DNA from: Bacteroidales bacterium
GTDB taxonomy: Bacteria > Bacteroidota > Bacteroidia > Bacteroidales > UBA1715
Length of the DNA: 11,890 nt
NCBI GenBank assembly: GCA_031262005.1
Contig: JAISIO010000117.1
Coordinates: 1 to 11,890 of the forward strand
Direction: 5' to 3'
The notes beneath the pieces were generated by a model. It was given only the letters and a program-made list of their open reading frames with translations, did no database searches and was not told the origin of the DNA. The position numbers were made by a program, and so were the translations under genes. How positions within the stretch are numbered: the stretch's first letter is position 1; the number at the start of each line of letters is the position of its first letter. Shown one piece after another: positions 1 through 7,281 of the stretch.

Positions 1-16
1 TTCTAAATTAAAAAAT

Positions 17-901
17 ATGAAAGCATACGTTTTTCCCGGACAAGGGGCGCAATTTGTAGGTATGGGTAAAGATTTGTACGATACCTATCCACAAGCCAAA
101 GAACTGTTTGAAAAAGCAAACGAAATTTTAGGTTTTCGCATAACCGACCTTATGTTTGCAGGAACCGACGAAGATTTGAAACAAACCAAAGTAACGCAAC
201 CCGCAGTGTTTTTACATTCTGTGATTATGGCAAAAGTGCTTGGCGATAAATTTCAGCCGCAAGCCGTTGCCGGTCATTCATTGGGAGAATTTTCGGCATT
301 GGTAGCGGCAGGTGCGATTTCGTTTGAAGATGGACTTGTGCTTGTGTCAAAACGTGCAATGGCTATGCAAAAAGCTTGTGAATTGAATCCTTCGACAATG
401 GCAGCAATTTTGAATTTGGACGACAAAACCGTAGAAGATGTGTGTGCATCTATTGAAGGAGAAGTGGTAGTGGCTGCAAATTACAATTGCCCCGGACAAT
501 TGGTAATTTCGGGTTCAAATGCCGGAATTGATAAAGCTTGCGAACTTTTGCTTGCCAAAGGAGCTAAACGTGCACTGAAATTGCCGGTAGGCGGAGCATT
601 CCACTCGCCGCTTATGGAGCCTGCTCGTGTGGAATTGGAAGCTGCAATTGCAGCAACAAATTTCAATACTCCAATTTGTCCGGTGTATCAAAATGTTGAT
701 GCAAAACCATATACCGATGCAGCGCAAATTAAGGCAAATTTAATTCTGCAACTTACTGCTCCGGTGCGTTGGACACAAACGGTGCAAAATATGATTGCCG
801 ACGGCATAACATCGTTTACCGAAGTAGGTCCGGGAAAAGTATTACAAGGACTTGTGAAAAAAGTGAATAAAGACGTGGAAGCAGCAAGTGCGGTGCTGTA
901 G
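17..901 (+). CDS. fabD: Malonyl-CoA:acyl carrier protein transacylase (FabD)
   Basis: Transfers malonyl from malonyl-CoA to acyl carrier protein, supplying the extender unit for type II fatty acid synthesis in the cytoplasm. The 294 residues match the family's usual length. Visible motifs are the N-terminal FPGQGAQ (residues 6-12, oxyanion-hole Gln), the nucleophile elbow GHSLGE (86-91, catalytic Ser88), Arg113 in SKRAMAMQ (binds the malonyl carboxylate in known FabD structures), His196 in GGAFHSPLM (catalytic partner of the Ser), Gln245 in LQLTAPVRW, and the C-terminal GPGKVLQGL (271-279). All key residues are present, so the enzyme should be active. The ATG at 17 gives the canonical N-terminus. 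The upstream region lies outside the window, so promoter and operon partners are unknown. A strong hairpin follows the stop, making this the last gene of its transcript. Identification is secure. Confidence 0.97.
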   Translation: MKAYVFPGQGAQFVGMGKDLYDTYPQAKELFEKANEILGFRITDLMFAGTDEDLKQTKVTQPAVFLHSVIMAKVLGDKFQPQAVAGHSLGEFSALVAAGAISFEDGLVLVSKRAMAMQKACELNPSTMAAILNLDDKTVEDVCASIEGEVVVAANYNCPGQLVISGSNAGIDKACELLLAKGAKRALKLPVGGAFHSPLMEPARVELEAAIAATNFNTPICPVYQNVDAKPYTDAAQIKANLILQLTAPVRWTQTVQNMIADGITSFTEVGPGKVLQGLVKKVNKDVEAASAVL

Positions 902-919
902 CGAATAACGTAATAGCAC

Positions 920-958
920 AAAAAAGCGAGTAATCATAATCCGATTACTCGCTTTTTT
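920..958 (+). terminator. Intrinsic terminator after fabD, probably bidirectional
   Basis: A perfect 16-bp inverted repeat (arms 920-935 and 943-958, loop 936-942) has a core stem GCGAGTAATC/GATTACTCGC, ends in a run of seven T on the + strand, and starts with A residues. It lies 18 bp after the fabD stop. The flanking A and T runs mean it could also stop - strand transcription arriving from the LOG-family gene that ends at 1325. Confidence 0.9.
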
Positions 959-1027
959 TATGTAGGGCGAGCAAAAAAACAAATAACTCACTAACAATCA
1001 AACAACTTTAGGAGTATCCGTTATTTT

Positions 1028-1124
1028 ACCCCTAAATCCCCTAAAGGGGACTTTTGCTCAGTGGAAGATCTATTGCTTAGTGCTATTTCACGGCTCAGAA
1101 AGCCCCCTTTAGGGGGGTGGGGGT
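1028..1124. repeat. Long imperfect inverted repeat with C-rich and G-rich arms
   Basis: The left arm (1028-1053, core CCCCTAAATCCCCTAAAGGGG) and the right arm (1099-1124, core CCCCCTTTAGGGGGG) are near reverse complements, separated by about 45 bp. Each arm also contains a smaller palindrome of the form CCCCTAAAGGGG. From memory, repeats of the type CCCCTTTAGGGG next to AAAG or TTTC are dispersed in many Bacteroidetes genomes. That is recollection and is not shown by this window. No transposase is associated. Confidence 0.7.
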
Positions 1125-1171
1125 AGTTATAATATTTATTTTAAATAATAGTAAAGGATGACACATATTGT

Positions 1172-1205
1172 ACAGATTTTTCATTACTGTACTGTGAAAA
1201 TCTGT
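1172..1205. repeat. Inverted repeat with ACAGATTTT / AAAATCTGT arms
   Basis: The left arm ACAGATTTTTCA (1172-1183) and right arm TGAAAATCTGT (1195-1205) are inverted copies differing by one T. The sequence continues into TAAATCTGTGGAC (to 1218), a third partial copy of the ATCTGT word. It resembles an intergenic dispersed repeat and contains no gene. Confidence 0.55.
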
Positions 1206-1300
1206 TAAATCTGTGGACAACCAAATGTTGTATAACTCCAAAGAAATCAAGTAATTACAAAAATATCGCGATTTTGTGCGGCTGCCCTGTTCTTTATGAT

Positions 1301-1325
1301 GGTGAGCAAACTCAGATTGCTCGCC
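1301..1325 (-). terminator. Hairpin at the 3' end of the LOG-family gene (weak terminator candidate)
   Basis: Arms 1301-1309 and 1317-1325 form a 9-bp stem with one G-T pair and a 7-nt loop, reaching the stop codon of the - strand gene. No T run follows on the - strand, so it does not look like a full intrinsic terminator. It may act as an mRNA 3' end structure, with the stronger hairpin at 920-958 as the real stop. Confidence 0.4.
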
Positions 1326-2032
1326 TAAAAATTCGGTTTCAATAAATATTTACTATAAAATGCATTGATAATTCCCACTGCTTCGTCAGCATCGTCCACC
1401 AAGTGCATTATGTTCACATCTTCGTCGGAAATGTAATGAGCTTCGTCTATCATTTCCCGTTTAATCCATTCAAACAAGCCTTCCCAATATTCTTTTCCTA
1501 CGAGTATTACCGGAAATGCACCGATTTTTCGAGTTTGAATAAGTGTAAGAGCTTCAAATAATTCATCGATTGTGCCAAATCCGCCGGGCATTACAATAAA
1601 ACCTTGCGAATATTTCACAAACATGGCTTTGCGCACAAAGAAATATTCAAAGTTAATAAGTTTATCGCGGTCAATATATTTGTTAGGCGATTGTTCAAAA
1701 GGTAAATCAATATTTAATCCCACCGATTTACCGCGTCCTTTTTGTGCACCTTTATTGGCAGCTTCCATAATTCCGGGACCGCCACCGCTAATAACTCCAT
1801 AGCCTTGTTTGGTTAGTTTTTGTGCTATTTCCTGAGTTAATTTGTAGTATTTTTCTTCTTTTTGTGTGCGAGCCGAACCAAAAATGGAAATACATGGACC
1901 TATTTCGGCGAGTTTTTTAAATCCGTTTACAAATTCCGATTGGATTTTGTAAATTTCCCAAGAATAATCCGACCGTATTTCTTGCCAATTTTTTGATTTT
2001 AACGCTTCTGATATTAATGCTTCGTGTGTCAT
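1325..2032 (-). CDS. LOG-family protein (TIGR00730 type, putative nucleoside 5'-monophosphate phosphoribohydrolase)
   Basis: A cytoplasmic Rossmann-like enzyme of the LOG / 'lysine decarboxylase-like' family. Characterised members cleave the base from nucleoside 5'-monophosphates, including cytokinin ribotides; they are not true decarboxylases. The protein has 235 residues. The signature PGGFGTIDE is at 149-157, with Glu157 and Arg134 (in FFVRK) matching the usual active-site pair. The nucleotide-binding segment SGGGPGIMEAANKG is at 82-95 and FGSART at 51-56. An N-terminal helical extension of about 45 residues precedes the domain, as in the longer bacterial members. The ATG at 2032 has no competing upstream start. 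It lies 63 bp after the giant secreted protein on the same strand, so co-transcription is possible, though a hairpin sits between them. The true substrate in this organism cannot be told from sequence. Confidence 0.9.
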   Translation of the reverse strand: MTHEALISEALKSKNWQEIRSDYSWEIYKIQSEFVNGFKKLAEIGPCISIFGSARTQKEEKYYKLTQEIAQKLTKQGYGVISGGGPGIMEAANKGAQKGRGKSVGLNIDLPFEQSPNKYIDRDKLINFEYFFVRKAMFVKYSQGFIVMPGGFGTIDELFEALTLIQTRKIGAFPVILVGKEYWEGLFEWIKREMIDEAHYISDEDVNIMHLVDDADEAVGIINAFYSKYLLKPNF

Positions 2033-2055
2033 ATTGTATTGTTTTTTGATTAATC

Positions 2056-2087
2056 GGCTAATCGACTAACTGACGAATCGATTAGCC
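2056..2087. repeat. Perfect 10-bp inverted repeat between the giant secreted protein gene and the LOG gene
   Basis: GGCTAATCGA (2056-2065) and TCGATTAGCC (2078-2087) are exact inverted arms with a 12-nt loop. The surrounding sequence repeats the words TAATCG and GATTAG. On the - strand it is followed by A residues rather than T, so it is not a convincing terminator for the upstream gene. It could be an mRNA processing or stability structure between two co-transcribed genes. Confidence 0.6.
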
Positions 2088-2095
2088 ATTGTTAT

Positions 2096-5000
2096 TTATT
2101 CATCTTCATAGTCATCTACTGGTTGCTTTTTCGACGCCCTCGATTTTTTTTCTTTCATAGGCTCTTCTTCTTCTGCAGCTTCTTCTTCACTCGCTTTCTC
2201 CGATTTTTGCTCTTCTGCTGCGTTTGCTTCTGCCGGTGCAGCAGTTTCTTGGTCGGCATTAGTTTGCTCGCCTTCACCTGCGTTTTCAGTTGGAGCTTGT
2301 TCGCCTGATTCTTCCGTTCCTTCGCTTGCAGCGGCTTCTGCAGCTTCAGTTTGTTCGCCTTCTGCGTTTTCAGCAGCTTCGTCAAATTGCGCACTTTGGG
2401 CATTACGTAATACCGGCGGCATGGTTGGTGGTATAAAATTATTATATCCGGCACCCGAACGTATCATATTCACAACGTTCGTTTTCCATGCTTCCGAAGT
2501 TGTTGCATATTTATATTGGGCGTCTTTTTTAGGCACTTGCATCATGCGTTTTGGCTCTTTTATCATATCCACAGCGGTGTTGAACATTGTATTGGAACTC
2601 ACAAAGAGCAGTTCTTGGTTTTCGTAATGAAAGAAAAACCACGAAGTTGGGTCAAGTTCCAAATAAATAGTAAGCATATCACCGCGATACAATTTTGCGT
2701 ATTCCACATGACCGGTTACCATTTTATTCACAATCACTCCGCCAATGCTCATAACGCCTATTTGCACGCCTTTTGCCGAACGGAATGCCGAAGCGGTAGA
2801 GTCCCATACTAAATCAAGCGACGAGAATGTAATACTGTGGTCAAATTCTTTCGGTAATTTTCGTATAGTTCCATACAGTTGAATTTCGTTGATAAATTCG
2901 TTTGCTCTGCTTGCTCCAAGTGCTTCAATAGCTCCTCGTCGGAATTTTTTTGTAGCCATATCCACGCCCAGTAAATCGTTGCGTTTGGCAAGCGTGTCGC
3001 CAATTGATTGCAAAATTTTAGGGTCAAAATAAAAATCAGCAAATCCCACAGTTTCAAGCGTTGTACGTCGTGAACCGGCATTGTGCGTTACGGAACCGTA
3101 ATTTCCGTATTTTACCTGTCCTAAATCTAAGCCCAGATTGATAGCTCCCTCGCCGTAAACATTGCAATTATCACGGTGAATGCTTACAATATTACCATTG
3201 ATAGAGTCATTGAGAATTTTGTCGCGAGGTCCTATTTTATAGCGTTTTGCTGATTTATCGTAGAACAAATATCCATACGTGTCAATTAACGGACTGTCTT
3301 TGTCGAAATATTTCGGCGTCATGAACGCAGTGTAAACAGTGGTAGGACGGTAGGCTAAATACAATGACGTTCCCAATGGGTTTTTGTACATATCGGTTGG
3401 CGATTGTGTGATTGGAATAAAAATCTCTTCAGGATTAATTTCCGATTTGAAGGCATACCAAGCAGGCGGATATCGTTCATAATCAGGCGATGGTGGTCGC
3501 GATGTGCATTGGAAGTCGGTGAGCACATAGCCATCGAAAATCAAATCTTTACGCCATGAATTAACGAGTACATCACCATAATATTTAAACACCGGTGAAA
3601 GTGAGAAATTCGCCGAATCGCTGATATGTCCGCTGGCAATTGTGCGTTTTTCTTCACTGAGTGTAATTTCCGAAAGTGCTATTGGTGTGCGTTTTTTCAC
3701 CTCATCTACGTAATCAATAGTACCTGTTCCCGAGAACGAAAGTTTTCCTTTCACTTCAAATGTGCCATTATAAATTTTGTGATAACGATTGGTGCGGTCG
3801 GCAAACATTTCAGCATTGGAAACGGTAGCCATTCGAGCATCTTCAAACACCTGCACCACACTGTCTGTATGCGGCATTATACGGGCATTCGCCACATCTA
3901 TATACGGTACTTTGTAGGCTTGAATCACGTAATTTTTCATATCGTATTTGGAATAACCCGATTTGAAATTCAACGTATCTTGACGCGGATGCACCGAATA
4001 AAAGTGTACGCTTGGCACAATACTCGGATTTGTTAGAGCTTCGGCACTTCCCAACTCAATTTCTTTGGTTACCAAATCCCATGAAAAATGTTTCAAATAG
4101 CTGATGTATTTATTGCGAGGAAATTGCACTACGGTAAGCGAATCGTTTGCAGTAAAGTTTGCTTTCTTGGTATCAAAATCAACTTTTGTGGACACATTGG
4201 TGGTTTTGAACGCCAATTCGTCCAATGCCGCCACGCTCGAAGTCAAATTGAAATCCGCCGTATCGGCAAGTGCTTGTCGTTCTTTAAAATTGAAGGTGTT
4301 TGACGTAATTTGTGCTTCGTTGAACGTAAATACCCCAAATCCGCGCAAGCCTGCAGTACCGTAAATCAATCCGCCAGCAAGCGAAGTGCTGTCGCCATAG
4401 AGTTTGAATTTCTTGCCGCGTTCTTGCGCAATCAATTTGTCGTTGTACGGTTCCCAATGAATTGCAACATCTTCGCCGTTAGCATCGGTATTCACGCCTT
4501 TTTGCGCTTTTATGGAATACTGCTCAGCAATACCATTGGTGGAATCGGGGAAGAACACAAATCCACGACGTGAAACGGCTTGCGATTGTAAATAATTAAT
4601 TGTTCCGAAACCACGCAAGCCTTTGAAACTTAAATTAATAGTGTCGGTAAATGTTCCTTTTCCTTTGTAAATTGGCGCACCGGCAGTTCCGGTAGGGCGC
4701 ACAAAACCGAGTGAATAATCGGGCTGAACCACTATGCGTTCTTGCATGATTTCAAAAATATCGGCGGAATACAAACTTCCGGCAAAGCCCAAACTTTTGG
4801 TTTTGAAACTGTTCAAACTGTCGATGATAAACGGATTGACTTTGAAATAAAATTTCTCACGATTGTACACTCCGCCGTAAATATTCGGATAATCGTAATA
4901 GACATACGAATCTTGTTTGCTGTCGAATATAGGATATTCAGGTTTATTTTTGCGCGATGATTTATTATCGGGCGCATCAATTTGAATATCGCCGGTAATG

Positions 5001-6940
5001 TATTCCACGGCATTTTTAATGTCTACCAACGGATAGGTTCCTTGTTTATTGGGCGTGAAACTTTCTACTTTTATTTTAAGCGAATCCACATTTTGCAAAT
5101 TGATTTTAAATTCTTCGTAATTAAAATCGAAACCACGTCCGTAGTAAGTAAACAAACCGGCAGCAATCACCCCATCGAACTTGAAGTTGCGGTTTTTAGA
5201 CATTACCACTTGGCTTCCTCGTGGGAAAAACACAACATTCTGCGAATCACTCACTTGAATGCGTGAAACGCCCACCATATCGAGTTCATTGGTGGTAAGA
5301 TTAAGTTTTGCATTCTGCAAACCTTTCACATCGTGTGTTGATTTGAATTGAATAACATCGTAGTCTATTTTACCCACACGGGCATTCAAATATTCAAATG
5401 CTCGAGGTTGCACTTCAATTATCGAACGGTCTTTATCATATTTTATCAACCCTCGAAACGAAAGGTCTAAACACAAGTGGCGCACATCGGTTTCGGGCAT
5501 ACGCAAATATTTCACCAAATCGCTCACCGAAAAAGTTGTGGAGTTTTTTTGTTTCGCAATGTTTTGTAACGCTACCAAGGGGTGAGTTTGGTCGTACATT
5601 CCAATTTCCATAAAGCGTGATTCGCGGAAATAATTTGCCGATTCAAACACGGCATTGTTGTTATTTGAACCTTCCAAACCGCCAAATAACATTTCGGGAG
5701 AATCTATTTTCCACGTCAGTTGCGGTACGTCCATATCTATTTGATGATAGGTATTAAAAAATGGCGTGCGCGAAAGATTTTCGGCATTGGTGGTACGCAG
5801 CAAAGTTACTTGGCGAGTGGCTATATCGTAGCGAAACTGCAATCCGGGGTGATAAATAGAATCTTGCTGAACATAAATACTCACTGCACTGTTTTGACTA
5901 ATAACGCCTTCGTTACGAAATACATAATCGAGCGCACGAGTGCGAACCAACACCGAATCGCCACGGCGAAATACCAGTGAAGCAGGATTTTCGGGCGTTC
6001 CCGAACCTATAAAACGTGAACCGTTCATGGTAAAACCACCTCGGTAATCTACGCCCGGATATACATTTTTTAATGAGAAAACTGTTTGATACGACACAAA
6101 TTTCGGATAATTGATTTGTTCCGGATTTTTTGCGGCAATTACTTTGTCTTCCAAGCGACCTTGAATTTTTTTATCGTAATAATTGCTATTGATAAACCAC
6201 ACCGAATCGGCTGTATACGCTGATTTTGTCATATCAATAGTATAATTTCCTAATGTTGCATTCACATCTTCGCGCACAAAACCCGAGCGTTCCCATGTTA
6301 CCATACCGCCCTTGCCGTGCCACGTGTTGTCGAACATTGAATAATACCCGTCGGCTTGCAATATACTCATTTCGCTTTTCAATGCTTCACAAATAATGTC
6401 GGAGGGTGCAAAACGGAGCAGAGCTTGATTATGTTCAAAAGAAATACTAAAATCCTTGAACTGCAACACACGCCATCTTACCGAATTTGAAGAATACAAT
6501 GTTGCATTTTGCAACAATTCTTTGGTGGAAACGGTAAACGAATTGGTTGTTGCCAAACTTTTACTTTTCAACAAATACATATATGCTTTGTCCCAATTTT
6601 TATAACTTTCTTGGGGTACTTTCTTATCGAAAAACAATTTTACGGTAGCGTAATAATTCAAAAAGTTGGGATAGGCACGCGCATATTTTTTCAACATGGC
6701 ATTTGAATTATCCACTATTTGCTCTTTCTGAGCATCGGAAAGTGCTCCCGATTCCCAAAAAAGTTTAAATTCTTTGTAAAACGTCATCAATTCGTCTTTG
6801 CGAGTGTTTGCCTCAAAAAACGTTTCTAATTCTTTGAAAAACAATTGCGAATCGCCGGAGAATTTTTTTACTTGCCCAAAGGCAATGTTGCTCAGAAATA
6901 CAAAGGCAACAATGAGAATGCGTGTGTAGGTTTTCTTCAT
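2096..6940 (-). CDS. Giant exported beta-rich protein of unknown function with Ala/Glu-rich C-terminal tail
   Basis: I do not recognise a named family. From the ATG at 6940 it has 1614 residues. MKKTYTRILIVAFVFLSNIA followed by FGQ is a clear type I signal peptide (cleavage near 22/23), so it is exported. Residues about 25-135 look helical (many F, L, K, E). The long body is beta-rich, with alternating polar and aromatic residues. A short segment near 468-500 (SVSDLVKYLRMPETDVRHL and onward) is helical and resembles a winged-helix fold, unusual in such a protein. GLRGFG occurs twice, at 774-779 and 864-869, and strands ending in F-P recur with prolines at about 573, 798 and 941, suggesting repeated beta modules. 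The last 100 residues (from about 1515) are almost all A, E, Q, S, T, N and K, ending in a basic patch and DDYEDE. There is no C-terminal beta-barrel signature or typical T9SS sorting domain that I can see. The alternative longer start is a TTG at 6961 inside a palindrome and is rejected. Periplasmic or outer-membrane location is inferred. Confidence 0.85.
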   Translation of the reverse strand: MKKTYTRILIVAFVFLSNIAFGQVKKFSGDSQLFFKELETFFEANTRKDELMTFYKEFKLFWESGALSDAQKEQIVDNSNAMLKKYARAYPNFLNYYATVKLFFDKKVPQESYKNWDKAYMYLLKSKSLATTNSFTVSTKELLQNATLYSSNSVRWRVLQFKDFSISFEHNQALLRFAPSDIICEALKSEMSILQADGYYSMFDNTWHGKGGMVTWERSGFVREDVNATLGNYTIDMTKSAYTADSVWFINSNYYDKKIQGRLEDKVIAAKNPEQINYPKFVSYQTVFSLKNVYPGVDYRGGFTMNGSRFIGSGTPENPASLVFRRGDSVLVRTRALDYVFRNEGVISQNSAVSIYVQQDSIYHPGLQFRYDIATRQVTLLRTTNAENLSRTPFFNTYHQIDMDVPQLTWKIDSPEMLFGGLEGSNNNNAVFESANYFRESRFMEIGMYDQTHPLVALQNIAKQKNSTTFSVSDLVKYLRMPETDVRHLCLDLSFRGLIKYDKDRSIIEVQPRAFEYLNARVGKIDYDVIQFKSTHDVKGLQNAKLNLTTNELDMVGVSRIQVSDSQNVVFFPRGSQVVMSKNRNFKFDGVIAAGLFTYYGRGFDFNYEEFKINLQNVDSLKIKVESFTPNKQGTYPLVDIKNAVEYITGDIQIDAPDNKSSRKNKPEYPIFDSKQDSYVYYDYPNIYGGVYNREKFYFKVNPFIIDSLNSFKTKSLGFAGSLYSADIFEIMQERIVVQPDYSLGFVRPTGTAGAPIYKGKGTFTDTINLSFKGLRGFGTINYLQSQAVSRRGFVFFPDSTNGIAEQYSIKAQKGVNTDANGEDVAIHWEPYNDKLIAQERGKKFKLYGDSTSLAGGLIYGTAGLRGFGVFTFNEAQITSNTFNFKERQALADTADFNLTSSVAALDELAFKTTNVSTKVDFDTKKANFTANDSLTVVQFPRNKYISYLKHFSWDLVTKEIELGSAEALTNPSIVPSVHFYSVHPRQDTLNFKSGYSKYDMKNYVIQAYKVPYIDVANARIMPHTDSVVQVFEDARMATVSNAEMFADRTNRYHKIYNGTFEVKGKLSFSGTGTIDYVDEVKKRTPIALSEITLSEEKRTIASGHISDSANFSLSPVFKYYGDVLVNSWRKDLIFDGYVLTDFQCTSRPPSPDYERYPPAWYAFKSEINPEEIFIPITQSPTDMYKNPLGTSLYLAYRPTTVYTAFMTPKYFDKDSPLIDTYGYLFYDKSAKRYKIGPRDKILNDSINGNIVSIHRDNCNVYGEGAINLGLDLGQVKYGNYGSVTHNAGSRRTTLETVGFADFYFDPKILQSIGDTLAKRNDLLGVDMATKKFRRGAIEALGASRANEFINEIQLYGTIRKLPKEFDHSITFSSLDLVWDSTASAFRSAKGVQIGVMSIGGVIVNKMVTGHVEYAKLYRGDMLTIYLELDPTSWFFFHYENQELLFVSSNTMFNTAVDMIKEPKRMMQVPKKDAQYKYATTSEAWKTNVVNMIRSGAGYNNFIPPTMPPVLRNAQSAQFDEAAENAEGEQTEAAEAAASEGTEESGEQAPTENAGEGEQTNADQETAAPAEANAAEEQKSEKASEEEAAEEEEPMKEKKSRASKKQPVDDYEDE

Positions 6941-6958
6941 AAGTACATTAAAAATTAG

Positions 6959-6978
6959 CAAGGGGTTTCAACCCCTTG
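6959..6978. repeat. Perfect palindrome in the 5' leader of the giant secreted protein gene
   Basis: CAAGGGGTT (6959-6967) and AACCCCTTG (6970-6978) pair exactly around a TC centre. The element ends 18 nt upstream of the ATG at 6940 on the - strand, so it would form a stable hairpin in the mRNA leader close to the start codon. It may affect translation or be a dispersed intergenic repeat; the sequence does not decide. Confidence 0.7.
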
Positions 6979-7020
6979 TTGTTTATAGTATGGAGACTAA
7001 ATTTTAAAATCGTGAAATTG

Positions 7021-7033
7021 CTTACGGTGTAAG
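7021..7033. repeat. Short palindrome CTTAC-ggt-GTAAG
   Basis: Perfect 5-bp arms with a 3-nt loop. It is short and would mean little alone, but it is the middle one of three palindromes in about 100 bp. Confidence 0.4.
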
Positions 7034-7041
7034 TCTTTTTT

Positions 7042-7058
7042 CAAACGTACCAAAGGTA
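7042..7058 (-). promoter_or_regulatory. Candidate promoter -7 elements for the giant secreted protein gene
   Basis: Read on the - strand, TACGTTTG (7049-7042) and TACCTTTG (7058-7051) both match the Bacteroidetes -7 consensus TAnnTTTG exactly. They lie inside or beside the perfect palindrome ACGTACC-aaa-GGTACGT (7045-7061). No TTTG -33 element is found at 17-23 bp. Position, about 100 bp upstream of the ATG at 6940, is plausible. Support is by motif only. Confidence 0.4.
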
Positions 7059-7061
7059 CGT
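7045..7061. repeat. Perfect palindrome ACGTACC-aaa-GGTACGT
   Basis: Seven-base arms are exact around a 3-nt centre. It overlaps the candidate -7 elements of the giant protein gene, so it could be an operator. It could equally be part of a dispersed repeat cluster with the two palindromes nearer the gene. Confidence 0.6.
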
Positions 7062-7128
7062 ATTATTTTCATACGAGCATTTTGTAATTTTATATTTTTT
7101 TAAAGAGTTTTACACAATGTGCATGGTA

Positions 7129-7156
7129 TTTGTATGCTTAAATAATTGTAGTTTTG
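7129..7156 (+). promoter_or_regulatory. Candidate Bacteroidetes promoter for the WbqC-like gene
   Basis: TAGTTTTG (7149-7156) matches the -7 consensus TAnnTTTG, with a TTTG (7129-7132) 16 bp upstream as a -33 element, close to the usual 17-23 bp spacing. Transcription would begin near 7163, giving a leader of about 120 nt that contains the palindromic repeat at 7185-7232. Confidence 0.5.
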
Positions 7157-7184
7157 CAGTGTAGTATATGGAACGTTTAAAAAT

Positions 7185-7232
7185 GTCGTTTCGGCTTCGC
7201 TCAACGACCGATGGCAGAGCGGAGTCGAAGCC
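7185..7232. repeat. Compound palindromic repeat in the leader of the WbqC-like gene
   Basis: Two nested inverted repeats are visible. GTCGTT (7185-7190) pairs with AACGAC (7203-7208). GGCTTCG (7193-7199) pairs with CGAAGCC (7226-7232), with an additional GCTC/GAGC pair (7199-7202 and 7217-7220). The words GAGCGGAGTCGAAGCC and GAGCGAAGCCGAAACGAC are, from memory, typical of dispersed Bacteroidetes intergenic repeats. The two structures are mutually exclusive as RNA. Confidence 0.6.
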
Positions 7233-7281
7233 TTATTTTACAATTATTCATATAATTCTCTCTCTCATAAATCATACACAC

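Larger units (their letters stand above)
961..1324. other. Gene-free intergenic region between fabD and the LOG-family gene
   Basis: I see no credible coding sequence here. The stretch holds a long imperfect inverted repeat (1028-1124), a second inverted repeat (1172-1205) and a hairpin just beyond the end of the - strand gene (1301-1325), each listed separately. The rest is AT-rich sequence with no recognised motif. Confidence 0.7.
6941..7281. other. Divergent intergenic region upstream of the giant protein and WbqC-like genes
   Basis: No credible gene lies here. It holds three palindromes on the side of the giant protein gene (6959-6978, 7021-7033, 7045-7061), candidate promoters for both directions, and a palindromic repeat in the leader of the WbqC-like gene (7185-7232). 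An in-frame ATG at 7168 would extend the WbqC-like gene through the repeat, which is unlikely. Confidence 0.7.

Noticed and set aside
2123..2454. Open frames opposite or beside the Ala/Glu-rich tail
   Set aside because: The low-complexity GAA/GCA-rich coding sequence produces long open frames rich in F/S/C or K/Q in other frames; these are shadows.
6941..6961. Seven-codon N-terminal extension of the giant secreted protein
   Set aside because: The longer start is a TTG inside a perfect palindrome, and it would place non-signal residues before a textbook signal peptide beginning MKKTYTR at 6940.
7168..7281. 38-residue N-terminal extension of the WbqC-like protein
   Set aside because: Although it begins with an ATG, the extension is encoded mostly by a palindromic intergenic repeat and precedes the conserved family N-terminus at 7282.
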